A stretch of 64,000 nucleotides of DNA from Riemerella anatipestifer (GTDB taxonomy: Bacteria > Bacteroidota > Bacteroidia > Flavobacteriales > Weeksellaceae): contig NZ_CP142016.1 in NCBI RefSeq assembly GCF_035666175.1, forward strand, positions 868,001-932,000, read 5' to 3'. The translations under genes and the position numbers were made by a program. Shown here one piece after another: positions 18,871 through 26,554 of this stretch (the stretch's first letter is position 1; every line of letters begins with the position of its first letter). Below the pieces are notes generated by a model. The model was not told the DNA's origin, did no database searches, and saw only the letters and a list, made by a program, of their open reading frames with translations.

Positions 18871-20421
18871 CTAATCTTTAATGCAACGAATGTTAAGAGC
18901 TTCTGAGCGATTATTACCATTTGCTGCATAACTATTAACACTATTGAACCATAAACTCCATGCATAGTCTTCGTTTCTATCACTACTCCAAAAATAGCCA
19001 CTGAAACTTGGATCAGTAAAACTATTGTAATAACGATTGCCACTTGCGGTTAGGTGTAGCGATGTTTCTTGCCATATTTTATTAGAGCCTGATGGGTTTT
19101 CACCCAAATTAATTCCTACAATTGCATCATGTAAATCCATCTGTTCTTGGTGTGTAGGTACATGATAACCCAAAGGACATGGATTATTAGATTTACCTGA
19201 TTGCCATAAATCGTAAGGTCCATTACCTGAATCAATAACCCAGCTATAAGATGATGTATCAGTGTAAGGAATAAATAGATTGGTATTAGGATTAGTCCAA
19301 GAATGAGAAATAGAACTTGTACCTGCATGTTTAGGAGCAGCAGAAGTAGAGCTTGACCAATTAATCAACTCATGACCATCAGGATTTCTTTGCCATTGGA
19401 AAAGAGAGCCATAAGCCTTCCAATCATTTTTACCGGTAGCCTGTTGTGCCGGATTAAAATGTGTAGAGTTCACATTGGCATACTCTGCTCCAAGGTTATT
19501 ATTGAGCCAAATTTTTCCGTCGGGTCCTTGAATAGGAAGGTAGATAAACTCATGTTCTTTTTCATCTGCTCCATATCCTACACATTGTTTGGTGGTTTTA
19601 CCGAAGCAACGGTCAAGAATACCACTAATCCCCACTATCTTTAGAGTATAAGTTAAAGTTCCTAAATTGAATTGTATGTTTGCCACCTCTAATTTTTTAG
19701 ATTCAAAGTCTGTTGTAGAAGTAGGTAAGTTTTGTTTTTTGACATTCAAAACACCATCACCTAGTACTTCTATAGTTCCCGAAATACTACCTCCATCGGA
19801 CGAGAAAGTACCAGAGTTAATAGTCAGTTTAAGTTCATTCACGTCATCATCCTCTCCTGCGTTAGTATTAGAGGTAACTGTGGCAACTACGCTATTATAA
19901 TCCTGATTATTACCACTGGTATAGGGAATAGTAAAATTAATTTTATTAGTGTCATTGTTAACCACTCCTTGCTGGTCTATATTTCCATCTTTAATGGACG
20001 TAATGTAGATAGTTTGAGAAGTATCCATAACGGCGTAGCCACTGCCATTTGGATACGATGAACCTGAGCCTCCAGAAGAATCACCGCCTGAGCCATCTCC
20101 ATTTCCTGAACCGCCAGAAGAATCTCCACCTGAGTCAGAACCGTCTCCTGTGGTTATAAAGCTACTTAAGGGAACACGGTGAACTACACCATACTGATCT
20201 ATAGTGAGTACACAAGGGCAATCGGTAAATCTATTAACAGAAGAAGAAGGTAATGACATTGATTTAACATCTTGCAAACGGGCATCTCCATTAACATCCA
20301 AAGTCGCTCTTGGTTCTTGTGTATTGATGCCTACGGCTCCTTGCTGACGTACAGATGGCTCGGTTTGAGCTTTTAAAGTAAAGGCACTCAGTACGGCGAC
20401 TGATAATAAAACTTTTTTCAT
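18871..20421 (-). CDS. Exported surface protein with FISUMP (C-type-lectin-like) domain
   Basis: 516 residues. Signal peptide ends TLKAQ. Then VGINTQEPRATLDVNGDARL, a Gly/Ser/Asp-rich low-complexity linker of about 35 residues near 92-125, a beta-rich middle region, and a C-terminal domain of about 210 residues. That domain has the FISUMP signature (IWLNNNLGAEYAN, GSLFQWQR, NPCPLGYHVPTHQE, LTASGNRYYN, GYFWSSD, RCIKD at the end). Such domains take a C-type-lectin-like fold and often act as variable binding tips. The IS copy C lies 21 bases upstream of the start, so the native promoter has been cut off. Confidence 0.8.
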   Translation of the reverse strand: MKKVLLSVAVLSAFTLKAQTEPSVRQQGAVGINTQEPRATLDVNGDARLQDVKSMSLPSSSVNRFTDCPCVLTIDQYGVVHRVPLSSFITTGDGSDSGGDSSGGSGNGDGSGGDSSGGSGSSYPNGSGYAVMDTSQTIYITSIKDGNIDQQGVVNNDTNKINFTIPYTSGNNQDYNSVVATVTSNTNAGEDDDVNELKLTINSGTFSSDGGSISGTIEVLGDGVLNVKKQNLPTSTTDFESKKLEVANIQFNLGTLTYTLKIVGISGILDRCFGKTTKQCVGYGADEKEHEFIYLPIQGPDGKIWLNNNLGAEYANVNSTHFNPAQQATGKNDWKAYGSLFQWQRNPDGHELINWSSSTSAAPKHAGTSSISHSWTNPNTNLFIPYTDTSSYSWVIDSGNGPYDLWQSGKSNNPCPLGYHVPTHQEQMDLHDAIVGINLGENPSGSNKIWQETSLHLTASGNRYYNSFTDPSFSGYFWSSDRNEDYAWSLWFNSVNSYAANGNNRSEALNIRCIKD

Positions 20422-20442
20422 TGGTTCTAATTTGATTAATTA

Positions 20443-21422
20443 ACTCGTTGTGCATTTTAAATAATACTGATTTTTAGATGATTTAATTTTCTTTGGAAGA
20501 TAAATTTATTGATATATTGAATAACCGTTGCGGCGGTTATTTTACTGATTATCCTTGTTTTAAAGCCTTCAAAAGTTTTAGCATTGTTTCTTTTAATCAT
20601 AAATTGGTCGCAAAGTTGAGAGAAAAATGTCTCAATTCGTTTTCGCTTTTTCTTGTACAATGAAAATTGAGGAATATAATCTTTCTGATTACTTCTCATT
20701 GGTGTATCTAATTTAATATTAGCATAGTTAAATAAATCTATTTGAACTTTTGCTGATAAATAGCCTCTATCTCCAATTAAAGTACAGTTTCGCATTTGCT
20801 CACCAATATCTTTTAAATAGTGGATGTCGTGAACGGATGCAGGGCTTATATCAAAATTCTTAATCACACCATTTAAAGAACATACTGCGTGTAGTTTATA
20901 GCCATAGAAATATAATTTCTGTGAAGCACAATAACCATATGTTGGTGAAGAATAGGATTGCTCTTTACAAATTTTTGAACGAGTAGAACGAGCGTTTTCA
21001 CAAACTTTCATTGGCATGCTATCAACGATAAAAATATCTTCAAACTCATTGAACTCCATCGAAATACGCTGTCTAATTTGCTCTGTTTGTAGGGATAGTC
21101 TTCGTTTTCGCTTATTGTAAACACTTCTTTCAATTTTGTTTATCAGAGAGTTTGGCAATTTTCTAAAGAACTGTAATTCGCTATCAATACTCAAGTATTC
21201 AGCAGTAATATTAAGACTTATGACTTCTAAATCGCTCATTTTAGGTGTTCTTCTCTGATAACTAATCAGTTGATTTTCTGAAAAAAGTCCTAAAACTTCC
21301 AAAATTCTTTCATATATTTGCTCTATGTTGTTCATTTATATCGTTTTATAGCAAAAACAATATACTGATTTTCAGTCTAATAAACAACTCTTGTTTTTTT
21401 CATTTCATAATGCACAACGGGT
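20443..21422 (-). mobile_element. ISRa1-type IS982 element (copy C), no target duplication
   Basis: 980 bp, reverse. The left flank ends GATTAATTA and the right flank begins TTTATAATAA; they do not match, so the two sides were not joined by one simple insertion. The right flank is the inside of a DUF262/DUF1524 gene. Confidence 0.93.
20457..21335 (-). CDS. IS982-family transposase (copy C)
   Basis: Intact 292-residue frame. Variant residues: Ile4, Phe56, Asn251, the same combination as copy F. Confidence 0.95.
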   Translation of the reverse strand: MNNIEQIYERILEVLGLFSENQLISYQRRTPKMSDLEVISLNITAEYLSIDSELQFFRKLPNSLINKIERSVYNKRKRRLSLQTEQIRQRISMEFNEFEDIFIVDSMPMKVCENARSTRSKICKEQSYSSPTYGYCASQKLYFYGYKLHAVCSLNGVIKNFDISPASVHDIHYLKDIGEQMRNCTLIGDRGYLSAKVQIDLFNYANIKLDTPMRSNQKDYIPQFSLYKKKRKRIETFFSQLCDQFMIKRNNAKTFEGFKTRIISKITAATVIQYINKFIFQRKLNHLKISII

Positions 21423-22197
21423 TTTATAATAAAGAAGATAAGTTGTTATATTCTTTTTGGTATATCCGTTGGAATATGTATTGGAGGAGTATTCTACTTA
21501 CAGCTTTAATGAAAGAATATCCTGAATACAGAAGATTACAACTGGCATTAAGGAGGTTTTATTACTTATACTGGATCGCAGGAAAAACTTTAACCCAGAT
21601 AAAACAAACTTCTTTTAATCTAATAAAATGGGTAAAAGATGGTTCTCCCATTGAAGAGATTGAGGATAATCTTAATAAAAAATTGGAAGAAGACAGAATT
21701 GTACAACAAGCATTGAGTAATTTAAAAGAAGATATTTACCAAGAATACTGGTGTAAACCACTATTGATATTAATGGAATATAATAACTCAGACAATAGTA
21801 ATCCTTCCTTTATAGAACTTAATCAATATTTACACGTGGAGCATATTTTACCAAAAGAATACTCAAAATTGCCGAATGGCAACATATTGAACCAAATATT
21901 GCAAAGCAATGGATGAACACAGGAGGGAATATCACGTTGTTAAGTGGAGCTAAAAATATTGAAGCAAGCAATAATCCTTTTGATGTAAAAATGTCTGTTT
22001 ATAAAGGAAAAGGAAAATATGATGATAAGGATACGAAAATAACGGCTTTTAAGATTACTCAAAATGTGGTTTCAGATTATGAGAAAGGGACTTATGATAG
22101 AATGTGGAATGAAAAAGCCATAAAAGACCGATGGAATTGGTTTTGCAAGGAAGTAGCTCAAATTTTGGATGTTGATACAAGAGAAATCCTTATTTAA
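21423..22197 (+). pseudogene. DUF262/DUF1524 (GmrSD-like) nuclease, C-terminal part, also frameshifted
   Basis: The first frame reads YNKEDKLLYSFWYIRWNMYW... to VEHILPKEYSKLP. The HxxP of VEHILPKE is the DUF1524 His-Me-finger nuclease motif. A frameshift at about 21873-21876 then breaks it: the next frame continues naturally as WQHIEPNIAKQWMNTGGN to the end at 22197. The missing N-terminal part is at 44354-45366 on the other strand. Joining at the shared TTTATAA gives NEIYNKEDKLLYS in frame. GmrSD-type proteins are restriction nucleases for modified phage DNA; other DUF262 proteins belong to other defence systems. Confidence 0.85.
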
Positions 22198-22244
22198 AGT
22201 AATTTTACCTCAAATTACATAAATGATATTTAAAAATTAATTTT

Positions 22245-22272
22245 ATTACATTGATGTAATATTTTATCTTTG
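22245..22272 (+). promoter_or_regulatory. Promoter with palindromic operator upstream of the MerR-like gene
   Basis: Perfect dyad ATTACAT-TG-ATGTAAT at 22245-22260, immediately followed by the -7 box TATCTTTG at 22265-22272. The ATG is 25 bases further on. The dyad occupies the spacer before the -7 box, a usual operator position for MerR-type regulators. An extra ATTACAT half-site lies at about 22214-22220. Confidence 0.6.
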
Positions 22273-22297
22273 CAACAAGATATTAATATTACTTTCT

Positions 22298-23104
22298 ATG
22301 GGACTGAATTTTGAAAAATTAAAAAAAGAGAGACAGAGAATACACGAGGAATTAAAACAAGACCGTTTTAGCGAGTTACCTGTCGAGGTTATACATTTAC
22401 TCAACAACGAGGTAATTAACCACGTTTTGCATCATATAAAAGTCTCCAAGAGCGAGGATATTCCTGCGCGTGTCCTCAATAATTGGATAGAGAAAGAGGC
22501 TATCGTAATTGATGAACAGGACAAAGGCAAAGTAAAACGGTTTAATAAAATTCATTGCATTTGGCTCAATATCATAGCAGAGGCAAGAAAATTAGGGCTA
22601 CACTTGGAAGATTTGGAAGCCGCCCATCAAAAAGAAATGATCAGTGAAATTCCTAATTTCAGTTACGTAAAATTAGGAATAATAAATACAATTCTTAACA
22701 AACCTCACATTATAGAACTTTCACAAGGTGGAATATTCGAGATAATGTACCAAGAAGAGTATAGAACTTTTTTCAATAAAGGAAATATGTACTACCCTCA
22801 TTCTATACTGCCTTTAACTTCACTTGTGCAACAAGAGTTTCCGAAATCAAATTTTGAACTTCCTTTGGAGATTGAGAATGTAACCTCCGATGAAGAAAAA
22901 ATGCTACTGCTTTTTCTTTTGAAGAGTGGAGCATACGGCTATATGAAAGTGTATTTATCCGAAACCGACATCAGATTGATAGAGGGTTCGGATGCCGTTA
23001 TTGCAAACGAAGAAATAAAAAAAGCCATATCTACGTGGAAATTCCACAAAATAGAGATAATGCTTGAAGATGAAACAATGACTATAATTGAGGGCAATCT
23101 GTAA
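22298..23104 (+). CDS. Putative MerR-like HTH protein of the integrated element
   Basis: 268 residues. Not a confident family match. Residues about 48-110 read like a MerR helix-turn-helix followed by its wing and second helix pair: IPARVLNNWIEKEAI, GKVKRFNKIH, IIAEARKLGLHLEDLE. The rest (110-268) is unrecognised, acidic and helical. It lies upstream of the 57-residue gene and the recombinase on the same strand, with a palindrome in its own promoter, so an autoregulator or control protein for excision/integration is a reasonable guess. Confidence 0.55.
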   Translation: MGLNFEKLKKERQRIHEELKQDRFSELPVEVIHLLNNEVINHVLHHIKVSKSEDIPARVLNNWIEKEAIVIDEQDKGKVKRFNKIHCIWLNIIAEARKLGLHLEDLEAAHQKEMISEIPNFSYVKLGIINTILNKPHIIELSQGGIFEIMYQEEYRTFFNKGNMYYPHSILPLTSLVQQEFPKSNFELPLEIENVTSDEEKMLLLFLLKSGAYGYMKVYLSETDIRLIEGSDAVIANEEIKKAISTWKFHKIEIMLEDETMTIIEGNL

Positions 23105-23115
23105 AATCTTGGGCT

Positions 23116-23289
23116 ATGTTTACGGTAGAAGAATGTAAAAAGGTATTGTGTAGCAAAGGTGCGAAGTACACAGACGAGGAAGTAGAGAAAATCCGAGAAG
23201 CTTTGCATAGCCACGTAAAAATGGCAAATGAGGCTTACACGGCTCAAAATTCACAAAATGATCCAACTCAAAAAAAGAAAAGAAAATGA
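23116..23289 (+). CDS. Small protein (57 aa) overlapping the recombinase start
   Basis: ATG 23116 to TGA 23287-23289, starting 11 bases after the MerR-like gene. The recombinase ATG (23286) overlaps the stop as ATGA, a sign of translational coupling. Sequence: MFTVEECKKVLCSKGAKYTD then a helical charged stretch and a Lys-rich tail. No known domain; its place suggests a recombination directionality or accessory factor, but that is inference. Confidence 0.7.
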   Translation: MFTVEECKKVLCSKGAKYTDEEVEKIREALHSHVKMANEAYTAQNSQNDPTQKKKRK

Positions 23290-24875
23290 AAAAGTATAGA
23301 CACGCTGTTGGATATTTACGGATAAGTTCAGACAGCCAAAAAGACAATACCTCCATTGAAAACCAAAAGGACAGTATAAAATACTTCTGTATGCAAAGAG
23401 GAATTTACATAGAGAAATTCTTCGTAGAAACTTATACAGGGACGAAACTCAACCGACCTCAATTTGACAAGGCTATCAAATATCTGAAAGAAAATAAAGG
23501 GAATATAGATTTATTCCTGACCAAGAAAGCCGACCGATTTACAAGAGGACAGCGAGTAGGACTAACGGCATTTGATGAGATTAAAAACTTAGGTGTCGAA
23601 GTTAATTTTGTAGATGAATGGATTGAAGACATTAATTCCCCACAGGGACAAATGCTGATGCAATTAAAATTCTCTTTTGCAGAGTATGAAAGGGCTGTTA
23701 TTTATGAACGAACAAGAGCAGAAGAAATAAAGGCACTACTAAGCGGAAGATACACAAAAACGCCACCTTTGGGTTACAGCAGAGGAGTATTACCAATAGG
23801 CAATATACACGCAGGAAAAAAAGGAATTTTTCCCAATGATAAAGCTCCGTTAGTAAAAGAACTTTTTGAAGATTACGCAACCAACCTCTACACGCAGGAA
23901 GCATTGGTAAAAAAGTATAAATTAAAAGGTTTAAAACTTTCCAAGAGTTCAGTAAGTGTAATTTTAGACAATATTTTATATACAGGCATCATTGACCTTA
24001 AAAAACACAAAATTGCTCCCTACAACCAAATAGAGGGATGCCACGAGCCAATCATATCCGCTGAACTTTTTAACAAAGTACAGATGTTGAAGAATGGGAG
24101 AAACAGAGCCATTAAAGAAATCCGCACCCAAAACCCTGACTTTCCACTAAACCGATTTTTATATTGCAGTTGTTGTGGCAGTCCGATGAGAGGAAGTACA
24201 GGGAATAATGGCTCAAAGAAAAAAGTTACTCGGTATTATTCCTATTACAGATGTGCCAATAATTGTGGAGAAAAATACAAGCCCGAAGAGATACACCCAA
24301 TATTTCTAAATGCTTTGCAAATGGCAAAGCCATCGGAGGAAGTTGTGGAACTGTTCAGAATGATGCTCATAGATGACTATGAGAAAAATATGTCCGAACA
24401 TACAACCCTTTTATCAGCAATAGAGAGCAAAATTAAGACCCTAAAAGACGAACAGCAAAACGCATCAAGATTAGTTGTGAGAGGAACACTCACAGAGAGT
24501 GCTTACCTTGATTTGGTGGAGGTACACAATCGGGAATTAATGGAATTGGAGTCGGAAAAAGACAAGTATGGAGAGTTTCAGAAAGACTTGGACAAATACG
24601 TTTCGTTTGGTCTTACACTACTTACAAACATTGATGTATTCTACAAAAACGCACCGATTGGGGTAAAAACGAAACTCATCGGTTCGTACTTCAATGATAA
24701 ACTTTATTTTGAGAAAAATAAATTCCGAACCCTGCCATTTAATGATACGATTGCTCTACTTTGTAGATATAATAAAGGTTTCAAAGGATTGGAAAATAAA
24801 AAAGGAGGCGATTTTAAAAACACCTCCTGTTTAGTAGCGAAGACGGGAATTGAACCCGTGACCTCAGGGTTATGA
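23286..24875 (+). CDS. Large serine recombinase (site-specific integrase)
   Basis: 529 residues. The N-terminal resolvase catalytic domain (about 1-150) has AVGYLRISSDSQKDNTSIENQ with the nucleophile serine and KKADRFTRGQRVG. The recombinase domain follows (PPLGYSR..., about 165-270). The zinc-ribbon CSCCGSPMRG...CANNCGEKY is near 285-330 and the coiled coil is at about 370-440. The last 15 residues (LVAKTGIEPVTSGL) are encoded by the antisense of the tRNA-Met gene. The native C-terminus was thus created by integration at the tRNA, or the reading frame simply runs over it. It marks the element end at the tRNA 3' side. Confidence 0.9.
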   Translation: MKKYRHAVGYLRISSDSQKDNTSIENQKDSIKYFCMQRGIYIEKFFVETYTGTKLNRPQFDKAIKYLKENKGNIDLFLTKKADRFTRGQRVGLTAFDEIKNLGVEVNFVDEWIEDINSPQGQMLMQLKFSFAEYERAVIYERTRAEEIKALLSGRYTKTPPLGYSRGVLPIGNIHAGKKGIFPNDKAPLVKELFEDYATNLYTQEALVKKYKLKGLKLSKSSVSVILDNILYTGIIDLKKHKIAPYNQIEGCHEPIISAELFNKVQMLKNGRNRAIKEIRTQNPDFPLNRFLYCSCCGSPMRGSTGNNGSKKKVTRYYSYYRCANNCGEKYKPEEIHPIFLNALQMAKPSEEVVELFRMMLIDDYEKNMSEHTTLLSAIESKIKTLKDEQQNASRLVVRGTLTESAYLDLVEVHNRELMELESEKDKYGEFQKDLDKYVSFGLTLLTNIDVFYKNAPIGVKTKLIGSYFNDKLYFEKNKFRTLPFNDTIALLCRYNKGFKGLENKKGGDFKNTSCLVAKTGIEPVTSGL

Positions 24876-24908
24876 ATCCTGCGCTCTAACCATCTGAGCT
24901 ACCTCGCC
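24835..24908 (-). tRNA. tRNA-Met (anticodon CAT)
   Basis: 74 nt on the minus strand beginning GGCGAGGTAGCTCAG. Anticodon loop TTCATAA, T arm ACGGG-TTCAATT-CCCGT, acceptor 3' side CTTCGCT plus A73; CCA not encoded. The acceptor stem pairs fully only if G1-U72 and G6-U67 wobbles are allowed, and A31-C39 is unpaired. The 3' end abuts the recombinase gene, so this is the likely attachment site of the element to its left. CAT could also be tRNA-Ile2, but the sequence resembles Bacteroidetes elongator tRNA-Met. Confidence 0.9.
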
Positions 24909-24952
24909 ATTAGAGTGGTGCAAATATAGAAATAATTACAATAACTACAAAA

Positions 24953-26230
24953 TTATTTTAAATTATTTTCATGTAAAAATGCACCAAAACTGTTCGGTTT
25001 ACTCAATATTTTATTATTGCTATCTAATAGGAAATAAGACGGTGTCGCATTGATATTGTAAGTATCTGTATAGCTAGAGTTCCAACCTTTTAGTTCAGAA
25101 TCGTTAATCCATGGGAGATTTTTTACAGTCTCCTGATAAGACTCTGCGTTGGTATCCAATGATAGACCTATGACTTCTATATTATTGCTTTTCAATTTGT
25201 TGTAATTTTCTAAAATTAGAGGCAATTCTGCAACGCAGTGAGGACACTCTGAAGACCAAAACAAGATGAGTTTTTTGTTTGATTTAATATCGCTTAGTTT
25301 CTTTGATTTAGTATTTATTACACTTTTGGAGAAGATATAATCTTTAAAGCTACTCCCTACCATAGTGCTTTTCATTGCCTCTAGTCTGCCCTCTAAATTT
25401 TTGTTTATAGAACATTTTAAATTAGAGGCTTGTTGGTAATACTTATCCTTTTCAGCGTCTAGACCATAGGCATCAAATATATTTAATAGCTCAGATAAAA
25501 TAGTTTGCCCTCTAGGGGATTCTATATTTACTTTATCTAACAGAGCATCTGTTTGAGAAATAACTTGATTTCTAGGGACGGAAGAAATAAAGTTAATTAA
25601 TGTAGATTTTAGTAAAGAGGAGGTTTCTAACAACTCTCCCGTATTAGCTAAGAAGTTGATATAATCATCAGTAGTTTTAGGGATTTCTCGATTGGTGTAC
25701 TTTACATTATCCCAATAGTAGCTTATAAAAGGGTGATTAGAGTAGTCCTTAAGATTACTTTGTTCTAGCTTTTTTATTTCTAACTTTAGAGCTTCATTAA
25801 ATGGTGAGTTATCATTGTAAATATCTCTAATTTGTACCAATACAGGTAATACTTTCTCTTTTTTTTGCTTTTCTTTAATGAGATTCTGCATGGTACTATT
25901 GGCTTCATCTAAGAAATTGATTTTGTTGATAGTACTATTATCGGTATCCAGTTTTACATTTACATCTTTGTTTTCAGAGATGAAACTGAATGATTTACCA
26001 TTCTCAGGAAAATAGGCACGCATCATACCTATATAACTATTAGGAATAGTATAACTCCATTTACCATTAGATTTCTTAGTCTTTCCTGCTATGTAATCTT
26101 TTGAACCGTTGAGGGTGTACAAAATAACCTCTTGATTACTGAAAGTATCAGATGCTTCTATATTTACTTTAAATTGAGCAGAGGTTATTCCATACAGAAA
26201 TATACCTCCTAATAAAATTGTTTTTTTCAT
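24953..26230 (-). CDS. Thioredoxin-like (TlpA/ResA-type) periplasmic protein with DUF4369-like N-terminus
   Basis: 425 residues from ATG 26230. Signal peptide MKKTILLGG...TSAQ. The N-terminal part (about 20-110) is beta-rich, like DUF4369 of Bacteroidetes (TLNGSKDYIAGKTKKSNG). A helical middle region follows, then a thioredoxin-fold domain in the last 140 residues with the redox motif CPHC (FWSSECPHCVAELP) and the cis-Pro at NATPSYFLLD. Probably acts in periplasmic thiol-disulfide exchange. The frame extends upstream to 26338, but that covers the previous gene's terminator. Confidence 0.85.
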   Translation of the reverse strand: MKKTILLGGIFLYGITSAQFKVNIEASDTFSNQEVILYTLNGSKDYIAGKTKKSNGKWSYTIPNSYIGMMRAYFPENGKSFSFISENKDVNVKLDTDNSTINKINFLDEANSTMQNLIKEKQKKEKVLPVLVQIRDIYNDNSPFNEALKLEIKKLEQSNLKDYSNHPFISYYWDNVKYTNREIPKTTDDYINFLANTGELLETSSLLKSTLINFISSVPRNQVISQTDALLDKVNIESPRGQTILSELLNIFDAYGLDAEKDKYYQQASNLKCSINKNLEGRLEAMKSTMVGSSFKDYIFSKSVINTKSKKLSDIKSNKKLILFWSSECPHCVAELPLILENYNKLKSNNIEVIGLSLDTNAESYQETVKNLPWINDSELKGWNSSYTDTYNINATPSYFLLDSNNKILSKPNSFGAFLHENNLK

Positions 26231-26243
26231 AGGAACAAAAATA

Positions 26244-26275
26244 AAAAAACTCATAGAATTTTCTATGAGTTTTTT
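26244..26275 (-). terminator. Terminator after the small membrane protein gene
   Basis: Stem AAAAAACTCATAGAA/TTCTATGAGTTTTTT with a 2-nt loop, between the stop at 26292 and the start of the TlpA-like gene at 26230. Confidence 0.8.
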
Positions 26276-26291
26276 ACTATAATTATCAGTA

Positions 26292-26543
26292 CTATATCCC
26301 TTGAGTTCTAATTCTTCTTGTGTAGAAATGATAGCCAAATATCATTAAAACAGCTATCACAGAAAGTATTAAAACATATATATCTATCGGTGTAGCAGGA
26401 GCACCTGTTCCTACAGCACCCACACCTCCTCCTGGAGGAGCTGTTGGAGGAGTGGGTTGAGCGTTAACCCAAACACCAGCTAAGAAAAGCATGAGATAAG
26501 TAAGCTTACCTATATAATTTTGAAGATTTAACTTTATTTTCAT
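26292..26543 (-). CDS. Small signal-peptide and single-TM protein, Pro/Gly rich
   Basis: 83 residues. N-terminal signal sequence ending WVNAQ, then a Pro/Gly/Ala stretch (PTPPTAPPGGGVGAVGTG), then a membrane helix (IYVLILSVIAVLMIFGYHFY) with a basic cytoplasmic tail RRIRTQ. Starts 11 bases after the T9SS protein on the same strand, so it is in the same transcript. Such small proteins commonly follow T9SS-sorted proteins in Flavobacteriia; function unknown. Confidence 0.75.
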   Translation of the reverse strand: MKIKLNLQNYIGKLTYLMLFLAGVWVNAQPTPPTAPPGGGVGAVGTGAPATPIDIYVLILSVIAVLMIFGYHFYTRRIRTQGI

Positions 26544-26554
26544 TTTTTTATTTT

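Noticed and set aside
24830-24875. The last residues of the serine recombinase as a functional domain
   Set aside because: LVAKTGIEPVTSGL is simply the antisense translation of the tRNA 3' half and occurs as a fortuitous tail in many ORFs that overrun a tRNA.
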